Shown: positions 1-12,288, counted from the stretch's first letter. The stretch is DNA of 64,000 nucleotides from Pantoea coffeiphila (GCF_016909495.1 NZ_JAFBFW010000007.1:62001-126000), one strand, 5' to 3'. The notes: a model not told the origin generated them from the letters alone. Numbers and translations are program-made.

Positions 1-68
1 TAACGGAAGATAAGCGATTATGCTTATTCTGGGCCTGTAGCAATCGGTGAACCGTGATTGAGCTGTGC

Positions 69-101
69 CTTCCCCCTCGGCAGCATCCCGGCGGGGAAGG
101 G
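69..101. terminator. GC-rich hairpin, possible terminator of an upstream gene
   Basis: CCTTCCCC pairs with GGGGAAGG around a loop of about 17 bases. There is no clear T-run, so it may be a structured 3' end of a gene outside the window or a simple repeat hairpin. Nothing else is seen in bases 1-210. Confidence 0.3.
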
Positions 102-211
102 CCTCGCGATATCCGTATCAGCAAACCCCGTCCGGGCATCAGTTCATGATTATCATCACAGTTCCTTCAGAGGGAACTTGAGCCTGGCGGGATGATTCGT
201 TATAACAACCC

Positions 212-292
212 CTGGACGTTATCAGATAACACTGAGCGAAACCTGATCGCATTGAAACCGTAATGGCTTCAATGCAATCAGGTTTTTTTTTG
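212..292 (+). promoter_or_regulatory. RAT antiterminator site and terminator ahead of bglG (module 1)
   Basis: Bases 212-245 match the BglG/LicT ribonucleic antiterminator (CTGGACGTTATCAG ... CTGAGCGAAACCTG). They overlap the left arm of a terminator hairpin (241-256 pairs with 268-283, one C-A mismatch) that ends in a run of nine T. In this family the bound antiterminator stabilises the RAT hairpin and prevents the terminator, so this module makes bglG autoregulated. It is the most divergent of the five modules here. Confidence 0.85.
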
Positions 293-321
293 TCTTTTTT
301 ATGAAAAAGGTCACGTGAAAG

Positions 322-1161
322 ATGGCTGCAATGATAGTCGATAAGATTCTGAGCAATAACGCGGTCCTGCTGATCAACGCCAGGCATGAAGAGGTGGTGG
401 CGATCGGGCGCGGTATTGGTTTTGGTAAAAAGCCAGGGGATACGGTGGACGCCAGCGAGATCGAAAGCCAGTTCGTGAAAAAGTCCGAGGGGCTGGCGGA
501 TGTGTTTGCGCAGTTGCTGGCGGAGATCCCGCCGGCGAACCTGGCCGTGACCCAGCGTATTATCAACCTGGCGCAGCAGCGGCTGGCGATCACCGTGCAG
601 GACACGCTGTTCCTGGCGCTCAGCGACCATATTAATTTCGCCATTCAGCGCCACAGCAACGGCCTGGCGATTAAGAACTTCCTGCTGTGGGATATCAAAC
701 GTTTTTACGCCGAGGAGTTTGCCGTCGGACTGGAAGCGCTGGGGCTGATCGAGCAGGCGCTGAGTATTACGCTGCCGCAGGATGAGGCGGGATTTATCGC
801 CCTGCATCTGGCCAATGCCAAAAACAACAGCGATATGCAAAGCACCATGGACAGTGCGACCATTATCAGGGATGTACTGAGCATTTTGCAGTACGATTTC
901 AAGCTGACCTGGGATGAAGACTCGCTGGACTACCAGCGCTTTGTTACCCATCTGAAATTCTTCGCTCTGCGGCTGTTGAATCGTAAAACCGTGGCGCACG
1001 GCGACGACAGTATCTATCAGGGCATTACCGAAATGATGCCGAAGGCCTGGGCCTGCGCAAAGAAAATCTGTCACTACGTGGATAAAAACTATGGCTGCCA
1101 GCTCACCACCGATGAGGTGATGTTTCTGACCATCCATATCAATCGCCTCAGCGGCGGTTAA
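322..1161 (+). CDS. bglG: BglG/LicT-family transcriptional antiterminator
   Basis: A 279-residue RNA-binding antiterminator, the usual family length. The N-terminal CAT (RNA-binding) domain carries the ILSNNAV...GRGIGF signature in residues about 6-37. Two PRD domains follow, with conserved histidines (e.g. ALSDHINF near residue 100 and FLTIHINRL at the C-terminus) that the PTS phosphorylates to control dimerisation. Translation could start at 322 or at the ATG at 331; both follow a weak GTGAAAG. The leader holds its own RAT-terminator module. The same protein very probably reads the four further RAT modules in the next 6 kb, since no other antiterminator is present. Confidence 0.93.
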   Translation: MAAMIVDKILSNNAVLLINARHEEVVAIGRGIGFGKKPGDTVDASEIESQFVKKSEGLADVFAQLLAEIPPANLAVTQRIINLAQQRLAITVQDTLFLALSDHINFAIQRHSNGLAIKNFLLWDIKRFYAEEFAVGLEALGLIEQALSITLPQDEAGFIALHLANAKNNSDMQSTMDSATIIRDVLSILQYDFKLTWDEDSLDYQRFVTHLKFFALRLLNRKTVAHGDDSIYQGITEMMPKAWACAKKICHYVDKNYGCQLTTDEVMFLTIHINRLSGG

Positions 1162-1182
1162 ACTGATTTACAGGTCTTACTT

Positions 1183-1262
1183 CAGGGCGTAACTGAACCA
1201 ATCAGGCGAAACCTGCTTCAGCAACGACATCTTACGATGCCGGTGCTGAGCAGGTTTTTTTG
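1183..1262 (+). promoter_or_regulatory. RAT antiterminator site and terminator ahead of the GH1 gene (module 2)
   Basis: CAGGGCGTAACTGA ... TCAGGCGAAACCTG (1183-1215) matches the BglG/LicT RAT. It overlaps a terminator whose arms are 1210-1223 and 1244-1256, followed by TTTTTTTG. It lies between bglG and the phospho-beta-glucosidase, so transcription from bglG, or from a local promoter, is stopped without inducer. Confidence 0.9.
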
Positions 1263-1298
1263 TTTTCAGGCCTGCACAGCAGGCACGCAGTTAAATGA

Positions 1299-2723
<1,425 letters not shown>

Positions 2724-2775
2724 ACCGCGTTAAATTGCGTTGCCCGGGCACCCTGTGTGCCCGGGCGTGCTGCCG

Positions 2776-4224
2776 CTACGGCGTTACGGTGACGATTGCG
2801 CGGCGGTAGGCGAACAGCGACGGCGTGCCGTCATCCTGCACCTGCAGAATGATATGGAACGGCGTCGCTGTTTTCACCGCTGGCGCGGTAAAGCGGAGTG
2901 CCTCGCGTTCGGTATCCTCCAGCTTGAGGTCCGGGCTAAAGTGGATATTCATCGTGGTGGCGGTCGGTTCTTTGTACTGCCACCAGCGGTAGCTGAGCCG
3001 GTTATTATCCACATCGTGCGACCCCTTCGCCGACAGCTCTACCACTTCACCCGATTTCACTTTCAGCTCGACGATCCCCTGTCCCGGCTGCCCGTTCAGC
3101 ACCAGCTGCGGATTGTGGTTGGCCTTTTTCACGTCCGGGGTCACGCTCCACTGCATGCGCGCGGCAAAATCATTTTGATACGCCTCGCGCCAGCGCCAGA
3201 TGGTGGCACTGGCGGTGCGGTGGCTTTTGCCATCGACGCCGGTGACGGTATCGGAGGTGCTGGTGCGCAGCCCGCTGCGGCTGTCGGGCGTGACCGCCGC
3301 ATAGCGCCCGCCCCAGCCGCCGTACTCCGGATGTTCCGGCGCGTTCAGTCCGTTTTGCAGCAGGTAGAGGAACGAAGGCGTATCGCCTTCCATGGTGTAT
3401 TCAATGGCCGGATAGGCCGCGCCCAGCGGTCCCTGATTGCGGATGTTGCGGGCCAGCCAGTCGTTGTTGACCCGGCTCATATCGCCGCCTTCGGCAAAGC
3501 GCGACGACATGCCGCTCCAGGTGGCGATGAAGTAGTCATTCCAGGCGTGAATGCTGGTGATATAGCGCAGGGCAGGGAACTGCGCCCGTATCCATTCGCC
3601 GGTATTGTCCTGATCGGAGATCGCATAAACGCGGATTTTACTGACGAACGCCTCAACCTCTTCCGCGCTGCGGGTGGCGCGCACGTCGTACAGCGCCTGC
3701 GCGAGATCCACCGCGCCGCCCCAGACGTCGATCCACAGCGGGCGCGGGTCAGATTTATCCACCGACTTGATAATCAGCGCCGACGCCTCGGTAGATTTCC
3801 CCGCGCCAACGTAATCCATACCGTAACCGGCGCGACCGGCCCGCACCACCGATCGCAGTGCTTCGGCGCTCGGATAGCCTTCCGCGTGCCTGCGCAGATT
3901 CGGTAGCGCCTGCGCATAGGCGTCGATGCGTTTGTGCATCATCTCCGGGTTCACCCGGTCTCGCAGCCATGTTGAGGTGGTGGCTATCAGCCCCTCCACG
4001 TTAAATTCGTTGCTGTACACCAGGAAGCGCACCAGCGACTGCGAGTCGTCCGGCTCATTGCCGATATCGGACAAAATCAGAATGCGCGTTTTCTGCTGTC
4101 CTGCCTGTGCCTGCGTTTGTTCCTTTTGCTGCGTCGCTGCCTGTTCTGCTGCGGCGAGGGCGCTGGTGCTGGTGAGGGTACAGGCGAGCATCGCGCCGAG
4201 TAGTGGATTTAACCGGGCCATCAT
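2776..4224 (-). CDS. secreted nucleoside-hydrolase-like protein of the DUF1593 / Sde182 family
   Basis: A protein of about 482 residues with a Sec signal peptide (MMARLNPLLGAMLACTLTS, cleavage near SALA-AA), so periplasmic or exported. After a Q/A-rich linker comes the DUF1593 nucleoside-hydrolase-like fold (RILILSDIGNEPDDSQSLVRFL, an Asp-rich Ca-site-like motif). A C-terminal beta-rich region (about residues 395-482) resembles the cellulose-binding Sde182 C-terminal domain. The start at 4224 (or 4221) follows GGAG; an upstream in-frame start would lie inside the leader terminator. It is read opposite to its neighbours but has its own RAT module, which ties it to beta-glucoside induction. The biochemical activity of this family is not established; a role in glucan handling is inferred from context. 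Confidence 0.8.
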   Translation of the reverse strand: MMARLNPLLGAMLACTLTSTSALAAAEQAATQQKEQTQAQAGQQKTRILILSDIGNEPDDSQSLVRFLVYSNEFNVEGLIATTSTWLRDRVNPEMMHKRIDAYAQALPNLRRHAEGYPSAEALRSVVRAGRAGYGMDYVGAGKSTEASALIIKSVDKSDPRPLWIDVWGGAVDLAQALYDVRATRSAEEVEAFVSKIRVYAISDQDNTGEWIRAQFPALRYITSIHAWNDYFIATWSGMSSRFAEGGDMSRVNNDWLARNIRNQGPLGAAYPAIEYTMEGDTPSFLYLLQNGLNAPEHPEYGGWGGRYAAVTPDSRSGLRTSTSDTVTGVDGKSHRTASATIWRWREAYQNDFAARMQWSVTPDVKKANHNPQLVLNGQPGQGIVELKVKSGEVVELSAKGSHDVDNNRLSYRWWQYKEPTATTMNIHFSPDLKLEDTEREALRFTAPAVKTATPFHIILQVQDDGTPSLFAYRRAIVTVTP

Positions 4225-4252
4225 CGTTCTCCGTTGGGGATCGCCAAAAACA

Positions 4253-4323
4253 AAAAAACCTGCTTTCCGTTGCCGGGTAAGCAACAGAAAGCAGGTTTCG
4301 CCGAATGATCAGTAACGTCCTGA
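4253..4323 (-). promoter_or_regulatory. RAT antiterminator site and terminator ahead of the DUF1593 gene (module 3, minus strand)
   Basis: On the minus strand CAGGACGTTACTGA ... TCGGCGAAACCTGC (4292-4323) matches the RAT. It overlaps a terminator stem AACCTGCTTTC/GAAAGCAGGTT ending in TTTTTTTG (4253-4297). The module is in sense with the DUF1593 gene, which places that gene in the BglG regulon. Confidence 0.9.
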
Positions 4324-4503
4324 GGGCGTAGTTATAAGAACAGGGCTCGGCCGGGGCAATCACTATTCCTGATAAATGTGATGCAGCCGCCGTATTTAAT
4401 TCTTTTTCACCGCGTGCAGAATGAAAATTTAGTGATGACTTTCACAAAACCGAATATATCAGTGGAATTTCTTCAGCGGTATTGTTAAAAGAAGGGCGTT
4501 CGT

Positions 4504-4584
4504 CAGGACGTGACCAGAATTCTCTGGGCGAGACCTGGATAAAGCAGTGTGTTTTTTCACACTATTTTATCCAGGTTTTTTTTT
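4504..4584 (+). promoter_or_regulatory. RAT antiterminator site and terminator ahead of bglF (module 4)
   Basis: CAGGACGTGACCAG ... CTGGGCGAGACCTGG (4504-4538) is the RAT. The overlapping terminator pairs ACCTGGATAAA-CAGTGTG with CACACT-ATCCAGGT and ends in nine T. It sits about 90 bases ahead of the bglF start. The leader from about 4340 to here holds the divergent promoters for bglF and the DUF1593 gene. Confidence 0.9.
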
Positions 4585-4670
4585 GCTTTTTTTCCTGCTG
4601 GCCAGCGGATACAGGCAACGATCGTAAACGCACTGCAATGACTGTCGTCGATAAAACGGGAATTATTATC

Positions 4671-6593
4671 ATGAATACTGAAGTGCTGGCAGGAAATATA
4701 CTCAAGCTGGTGGGTGGGGAGAACAACGTTGCCTCGCTGGTGCATTGCGCCACGCGGCTGCGCTTTAAAATTATCGACAACACCAAGGTCAATCAGCCGG
4801 AGCTGGAAGCGCTGGACGGCGTGATCACCGTGGTGAGAGGCTCCGGCCAGCTGCAGGTGGTGATCGGTAACCGCGTGCCGGACGTGTTCCGCGCAATCGG
4901 TGCCATCTCCGGGCTGCTGGACGACAGCAAAAGTAACAAGGCGGCACCGGAGCAGCAAAACAGCGCCTCGGTACTCGGCCGACTGATCGATCTGGTGTCG
5001 GGAATTTTTACTCCGCTGCTGGGCGCGATGGCCGCCGCCGGGGTATTGAAAGGCGCGCTGGCGATTGTGCTGGCGGCAGGCTGGATGACCAGCAAAGAAA
5101 CCACCTACATTATTTTGCATGCGGCCTCGGACAGCCTGTTCTATTTCCTGCCGATGCTGCTGGCGATTACCTCCGCGCGTAAATTTGAAACCAACGTATT
5201 TGTTGCGGTGTCGATTGCCGGTGCGCTGATTTATCCCAGCATCCAGCAGCTGTTTACCGCCGGTAATCCGGTGACCTTCTTCGGCCTGCCGGTGATGATG
5301 ATGAAATATACCGGCACGGTGATCCCGATTATTTTCAGCGTCTGGCTGATGTCGATTCTGGAACGCTTCCTGAACCGCCATATCCACGAAAGCGTGCGTA
5401 ATATCCTGACGCCGTTCTTCCTGCTGACGCTGATGGTGCCGCTGACTCTGATGACCATCGGGCCGGTTGGGGTTTCGGCGAGCGAGGCGGTGGCGTCACT
5501 GTTTGTCAGCATCTACGGCATCAATCCGATTATTGCCAGCGCGCTGATGGCCGCATCGTGGCAGATTTTGGTGATTTTCGGCGTGCACTGGGGCTTTGTG
5601 ACGGTCTTTATCAACGATATTTCGGTGATGGGCCACAGCTATCTGAAGGCGGCTTCCAGCCCGTCGGTGTTTGCCCAGTCCGGCGCGCTGCTGGCGGTGA
5701 TGCTGCGTACCAAAGATAAAAAGCTCAAGGCGCTGGCGGGAAGCAGCTTTATCGCCTCTCTGTTCGGCATTACCGAGCCGGGTGTTTACGGTGTGACCCT
5801 CAAGCTGAAAAAGCCTTTTGTCTGCGCGGTGATCGCTGCCGGATTCGGCGGAGCCATCGCGGGCTATGCCAAAAGTTCCGCCATTTCCATGGGCATGCCG
5901 GGCCTGCTGACCCTGCCTATCTTCTACGGCGAAGGCTTTATCGGCTTTATTATCGGCTGCGTGGTGGCCTTTGCCGCCAGCCTGGTGCTGACGCTGCTGG
6001 TGGGGTTCGATGACCCGGCGCTGAAGACCACGGCTCAAACCGTACCTGCCGCGCCTGCTCCAGGGGAAAAACGTACCGTGAGCACGGAAACTTCTGCGGC
6101 AGCAACGGTAGCAACGGCGGCACCGGCGGCACAGGTGGTCAACGAGCAGATCGCCGCCCCGATTTCCGGCACGGTGATCCCGCTGACGGCGGTCGATGAC
6201 AAGGTTTTCTCCTCCGGGATTGTCGGCCAGGGCTTCGCCATTGTGCCGGATGAAGGACGGGTGTACTCCCCGGTGGATGGCCATATCGCCAGTACCTTCG
6301 CCAGCGGCCACGCCATCGGCATTAACTCCACCGGCGGCGCGGAGATCCTGATCCACGTGGGTATCAATACCGTGCAGCTGGAAGGCCAGCATTTCCAGAT
6401 GCAGGTGAAAGAGGGCGATGAGGTGAAAAAGGGCCAGCTGCTGCTGACCTTCGATCTCGATGAAATTAAGAAAGCGGGCTATGACACGGTGACGCCGGTG
6501 ATTGTCACTAACAGTGAAGCGTGGCGTGAAATGCAGATTAGCGATAAACCGCATTCTCGCTCTGGCGAACCGGTGATGGCGCTGTCGCTGTAA
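4671..6593 (+). CDS. bglF: beta-glucoside PTS permease, EIIBCA
   Basis: An inner-membrane phosphotransferase permease of 640 residues in the order IIB-IIC-IIA, as in E. coli BglF. IIB carries the phospho-cysteine in LVHCATRLRF (Cys26). IIC spans about residues 105-450 with many hydrophobic segments and the FGITEPGVYG signature. After an Ala/Pro-rich linker (about 460-495), IIA carries the phospho-histidine in EILIHVGINTV (about His562). It imports and phosphorylates aryl-beta-glucosides and, in the family, also phosphorylates and silences BglG without substrate. The chosen ATG aligns with the family start; an upstream ATG (4639) has no ribosome site. Confidence 0.95.
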   Translation: MNTEVLAGNILKLVGGENNVASLVHCATRLRFKIIDNTKVNQPELEALDGVITVVRGSGQLQVVIGNRVPDVFRAIGAISGLLDDSKSNKAAPEQQNSASVLGRLIDLVSGIFTPLLGAMAAAGVLKGALAIVLAAGWMTSKETTYIILHAASDSLFYFLPMLLAITSARKFETNVFVAVSIAGALIYPSIQQLFTAGNPVTFFGLPVMMMKYTGTVIPIIFSVWLMSILERFLNRHIHESVRNILTPFFLLTLMVPLTLMTIGPVGVSASEAVASLFVSIYGINPIIASALMAASWQILVIFGVHWGFVTVFINDISVMGHSYLKAASSPSVFAQSGALLAVMLRTKDKKLKALAGSSFIASLFGITEPGVYGVTLKLKKPFVCAVIAAGFGGAIAGYAKSSAISMGMPGLLTLPIFYGEGFIGFIIGCVVAFAASLVLTLLVGFDDPALKTTAQTVPAAPAPGEKRTVSTETSAAATVATAAPAAQVVNEQIAAPISGTVIPLTAVDDKVFSSGIVGQGFAIVPDEGRVYSPVDGHIASTFASGHAIGINSTGGAEILIHVGINTVQLEGQHFQMQVKEGDEVKKGQLLLTFDLDEIKKAGYDTVTPVIVTNSEAWREMQISDKPHSRSGEPVMALSL

Positions 6594-6673
6594 TGAATTA
6601 ACGCGCAGTAGAAATAAAGTCAGTAGCGGCGTTGGGCTGTCGCCGTCGTTAATAAAACAACATTGATGGTTAA

Positions 6674-8467
<1,794 letters not shown>

Positions 8468-8503
8468 TTTTCGGACCGTCGATGCTTACAAATTAGAGTA
8501 AGA

Positions 8504-8546
8504 AACGATGCCTCCTGCGCAATCGGTAGGGGGCATTTTTTATATA
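8504..8546 (+). terminator. rho-independent terminator after bglH
   Basis: GATGCCTCCT ... AGGGGGCAT followed by TTTTTTATAT, 40 bases after the bglH stop. It closes the bgl region. Confidence 0.75.
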
Positions 8547-8605
8547 TGGCGCAATTTCATTGAAGACAGGCCTACCTGTTTACACTGCACTCCGACTACG
8601 TTTTC

Positions 8606-8701
8606 ACTTCCTGACTTCCTGACTTCCTGACTTCCTGACTTCCTGACTTCCTGACTTCCTGACTTCCTGACTTCCTGACTTCCTGACTTCCTGACTTCCT
8701 G
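8606..8701. repeat. 12 perfect tandem copies of an 8-bp unit (ACTTCCTG)
   Basis: Twelve uninterrupted octamers followed by one degenerate copy (ACTCCCTC). The array lies in the 594-base gap between bglH and the autotransporter gene; the rest of the gap holds only the terminator and AT-rich, promoter-like sequence. Copy number in such perfect arrays usually varies between strains. It is not coding, since an 8-mer does not keep frame. Confidence 0.95.
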
Positions 8702-9061
8702 ACTCCCTCAGCCGTTTATCCTTTTCGTTTATCACTGATTCATCACCGTGCAGTCCTGTTCACCCGTGGTGCATCCGTCGAAAGTGAGAAGAAAAACTGC
8801 AGGGTTGAACACACTTTTCGTAAGAAAATTGTAAAAAGAGTAAATGAATATTCACCCACTCCCTTTTTTTACACTAACGTTACAGCGTGGCTGCGCTGGA
8901 CGAGTTTTGCATAGGGATTGCATAGTTATTCATTTCAATGCGTTGATTTCCCGTAACAAAACCTCGCTCCATCCCCTTTATGCACTCTCTGGCACGATCG
9001 ATGCTTTATCCCGCAGGCTGGAAACGTGCCTTTAAATCACAATAACTCACAGGGTAATGGA

Positions 9062-11011
9062 ATGTTTAAGAAACTCGCCGTGGCTTTAGCTCTCCTCTCG
9101 GCTCAACAGGCCGGTGCTGCCGTTGAATATGGCGACTACGCCAAAGAAACCCTCGATACATTAATCCACGATTATCCCGGTCGATATCGCGACACCGATA
9201 ACTTTGTCGGCGCGGCACAGTGGATGGAGGACCGCATGTCTCCAGGTTATAACGTTCTCCGCCAGGATTTTACCTGGACCGTGCGGGGCCAGACCCGCGC
9301 CTCGCAGAACGTGATTGCTTACAATAAAGGTTTGCAGGATGACTATATTGTTACCGGCGCGCACTTCGACTCCTACTACGGCAGACCGACGCTGGAAGCG
9401 CTGGACGATAACGCCTCGGGCGCGTCACTGCTGACCGAAATTGCGCATAACCTGAGCGGCATTCAGACCGAGCGCACTCTGGTCTTTGCGGCATTTGGTG
9501 CGGAAGAGGAGGGGCTGCGCGGATCGGCGGCGATGGTTAAAGAGCTGGAGGCCAACAGCCTGACCGGCAACCTGAAAGGGATGATCAACATGGACAGTAT
9601 GATCACCGGGGATATGCTCTATGCCCACGCCGGGGATAACAGCGTCAGCAATCCGGCGCTGACCAGCCTGCGCGACCAGCTGTTCCGCATATCCGAAGAG
9701 CTGGGCGTGAAGCTGTATACCAACCCGGGGCTCGATCCGCAGTATCCGGCGGGAACCGGCTGCTGTAGCGACGGCGACAGCTTTAATATTCTCGACATTC
9801 CGGTGCTGTACCTGGAAGCGACCAACTGGGACATCGGTGATAAAGACGGCTATACCCAGACCACTAATCCGGCAGTACCGGGCGGGGCAACCTGGCACAG
9901 CCCGGCCACGGATAACGAAGAATTCCTGACCAGCGTGTTTGGTCAGGAAAGAATTACCCAGCGCCTGCACGACGTGTCGTTAATCCTCACCCGGCTGCTG
10001 CTTGAGTGGTCCAATACCGACCTGCTGTACTCCGCATCCTCCGCAGGCCAGCTTCAGCGCGTGGTGGAAGAGAGCCTGCGCCGTCAGCATCAGAGCCTGA
10101 ACGATCTGCACGACGGTCGCCGTCAGCTGCTCAGCCTGCAGCCTCGTGAAGCGGGCACGTGGGGAGGTGCCGTCGGTATTGAAGGCCAGTCTACCCCGGC
10201 GGATGGTTTTGATACTGTGCCGCAGGGGCGCGCGCAAAATACCATGGCCTATGCTCTGGTTGACTACCAGTTCAACGATCGCGCCGTGCTGGGATCGAGC
10301 CTGAGCTATCAGCGTAATAAAGATAAACTGGAGCGTGACGGATCGGTGAAAGGGGACACCTGGCAACTGGGGGTTTATGGCCAGCTGACCTTCGATAACC
10401 CGCTGTGGCTGACCGGTGACCTGTCTGCCGGGCGCGCCAGCCTCGACACCCGCCGCTCGGTGTATATCGAATCAGGCGATGGCCTGGCGCTGCTGGACCA
10501 CACGCTTAACGGCCATACCAACGCCAACTTCTACGGCGGTCGGGTGAACGGTGGCTATGACTTCACCTTTGCTCAGCTGCGCACCGGGCCGTTTGCCGGA
10601 CTGGACTACACGCACTATTCGGTTGACGGTTTCAGCGACCGCGAAGATCTGCGCACCGCCGTGGACTACCAGAAGCAGGATTTCAACTCGCTGGAAGCCT
10701 CGCTGGGCTGGAAAATTTCCTCATCATTCAGCGTTGCGCAGCATCAGACCTTACTGCCGTACGCGCATCTGTCCTGGGTGCGTGAACTCAGCGACGGCGT
10801 GAATGACCAGTTCAGCATTCGCGACCGGGCTGAAGGGGGCCTGCGCAGCGTGAGCATCGGAGCGCCGGACAAGAGCTTTGGCCGGGGCGGCGTGGGCGTG
10901 CAGTGGCTGATGGGCGATAACCTGTCGCTGTATACCGACGTCAGCAGCCGGTTCGCTAATTCTGACGGTGCGCAAACCCAGTACACCGTGGGCGGCGCGT
11001 TCCGCTTTTAA
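9062..11011 (+). CDS. autotransporter with an N-terminal M28 zinc aminopeptidase domain
   Basis: A 649-residue cell-surface protein. After a signal peptide (MFKKLAVALALLSAQQAGA) comes an M28-family metallopeptidase domain (about residues 20-320). Its metal-ligand motifs are HFDSY (near 101), LDDNASG (near 115), GAEEEG (near 148), NMDS (near 177) and WHSPATD (near 280). From about residue 340 (LLEWSNTDLLYSA...) a linker helix leads into a C-terminal autotransporter beta-barrel of about 270 residues ending in VGGAFRF. The layout copies that of GDSL-esterase autotransporters (EstA/ApeE) with the enzyme swapped. Inferred role: surface-attached trimming of peptides. The ATG at 9062 is chosen because the signal peptide starts there, after AGGG. 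Confidence 0.85.
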   Translation: MFKKLAVALALLSAQQAGAAVEYGDYAKETLDTLIHDYPGRYRDTDNFVGAAQWMEDRMSPGYNVLRQDFTWTVRGQTRASQNVIAYNKGLQDDYIVTGAHFDSYYGRPTLEALDDNASGASLLTEIAHNLSGIQTERTLVFAAFGAEEEGLRGSAAMVKELEANSLTGNLKGMINMDSMITGDMLYAHAGDNSVSNPALTSLRDQLFRISEELGVKLYTNPGLDPQYPAGTGCCSDGDSFNILDIPVLYLEATNWDIGDKDGYTQTTNPAVPGGATWHSPATDNEEFLTSVFGQERITQRLHDVSLILTRLLLEWSNTDLLYSASSAGQLQRVVEESLRRQHQSLNDLHDGRRQLLSLQPREAGTWGGAVGIEGQSTPADGFDTVPQGRAQNTMAYALVDYQFNDRAVLGSSLSYQRNKDKLERDGSVKGDTWQLGVYGQLTFDNPLWLTGDLSAGRASLDTRRSVYIESGDGLALLDHTLNGHTNANFYGGRVNGGYDFTFAQLRTGPFAGLDYTHYSVDGFSDREDLRTAVDYQKQDFNSLEASLGWKISSSFSVAQHQTLLPYAHLSWVRELSDGVNDQFSIRDRAEGGLRSVSIGAPDKSFGRGGVGVQWLMGDNLSLYTDVSSRFANSDGAQTQYTVGGAFRF

Positions 11012-11080
11012 CTGATGTGGCTGGTGTGAGGGGCGGTTCCTCTGTGGGATCGACATCGCGCGATGATCCGTTTGCGATGT

Positions 11081-12151
11081 TCACAGCTTCTCCACCAGCG
11101 TTTTTAACTGCGCAATCACCTTCTCTTTCTCATCGTCAGTTTCCCCGCTGTAAGGGCGGGTTGACTGGCGGATGATCAACCGCGTCGGCAGCAGCTCGCG
11201 GATCTTGATCTGCGGCGCGGCCATCAGCTGGATCAGCCTTTCCACCGCGCGTTTCCCCAACACATTGAAATCCTGAGCCACGGTGGTTAACGGCGGCTGG
11301 AAGTAGAGGCTGTCCGCCGTATCGTCATAGCCGGTGACCGAAACGGCCCGGCTGCCGGTGCGATTGAGCTGTGCCAGTGCGCTAAGCACCCCGAGCGCCA
11401 TTTGATCGTTGGCTACCACCATCGCGCTGATCCGTGGATGCTGGTGCAGCAGTTCAAAGGTTTTCTGCCAACCGCTGGCGGCGCTCCAGTCGCCAAATAC
11501 CGTCACTGCGTTGGCGATCCCCAGCCGGTGCAGCGCTTCACGCCAGCTGCTCAGGCGCATACGGGCGGAGACGGAGCTTTCCGGCCCGGCCAGCAGGCCG
11601 AACTCCCGATGCCCGGCATCCCACAGGTGCTGCACGCAGGCACCGCAGCCGTCGCGGTGATCGAAACGCACGCAGCAGACGTCGCTCTCCGGCGAGACAT
11701 CCAGAAACAGGCAGGCAATATCGCTGTTTTCCGCCGCCAGCCGCTCCGCCACGCTGCTTTCCAGCGGCAGGCTGATAATCGCCCCGCGAATATGCTGAGC
11801 GCGGAACTCATTTAGTCGGTCCTGCAGCGACGAAAAATCGGCCTGAACCGGCATCGCAATCGACACTTCCAGCTGGTGCGATCCGGCGTAGCTTTTCACC
11901 GCGGCGGCAATTTGCGACGGCGCGTGCAGCGTCAGCGAGGCGGTAATCAGCCCAATCGACGGCGCGGATTTCCCCGCCAGCAGCTGCGCAGAACGGTTCG
12001 GGACATAGTGCAGCGCCTGCATCGCGCGGATCACTTTCTCACGCGTGCGTTCGGCCACTACCGCCGGATTATTCAGTACCCGGGAAACCGTCTGCTGGGA
12101 AACGCCGGCCTCGCGTGCGACATCTTCTAACGTTGCCAAATGGCGCTGCAT
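11081..12151 (-). CDS. LacI-family transcriptional regulator
   Basis: A 356-residue repressor with a LacI HTH (TLEDVAREAGVSQQTVSRVLNNPAVV, residues about 7-32), a hinge (NRSAQLLAGKSAPSIGLI) and a periplasmic-binding-protein-like sugar domain. AAGGAG seven bases before the ATG at 12151 fixes the start; an upstream in-frame start has none. It is divergent from the LacY-like permease, and a 19-bp near-palindrome lies between them, so it most likely represses the permease in response to a galactoside-type sugar. No beta-galactosidase is adjacent. Confidence 0.88.
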   Translation of the reverse strand: MQRHLATLEDVAREAGVSQQTVSRVLNNPAVVAERTREKVIRAMQALHYVPNRSAQLLAGKSAPSIGLITASLTLHAPSQIAAAVKSYAGSHQLEVSIAMPVQADFSSLQDRLNEFRAQHIRGAIISLPLESSVAERLAAENSDIACLFLDVSPESDVCCVRFDHRDGCGACVQHLWDAGHREFGLLAGPESSVSARMRLSSWREALHRLGIANAVTVFGDWSAASGWQKTFELLHQHPRISAMVVANDQMALGVLSALAQLNRTGSRAVSVTGYDDTADSLYFQPPLTTVAQDFNVLGKRAVERLIQLMAAPQIKIRELLPTRLIIRQSTRPYSGETDDEKEKVIAQLKTLVEKL

Positions 12152-12269
12152 GCGGCGCTCCTTATTGCGGTAAAGGTGAATGTCGTGCGCTAACATTTTA
12201 TGTTTAACGAACGACAAAAAGCAGCCGTTTTCCCGGCGTTTCGTGACGGCGGGCGGGTTTCATTTTCGC

Positions 12270-12288
12270 CGTTATTGCGGCATTAACG
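12270..12288. promoter_or_regulatory. candidate LacI-family operator between the regulator and lacY
   Basis: CGTTATTGCGGCATTAACG is symmetric around a central G except at one pair (T-T); a central CG-type base is typical of LacI operators. A second CGTTATTG half-site occurs inverted at 12369-12376, close to the permease start. Direct observation of symmetry; operator function is inferred. Confidence 0.6.

Noticed and set aside
8844..9035. Open frame ahead of the autotransporter gene
   Set aside because: No ribosome site and no family; it lies in AT-rich promoter sequence.
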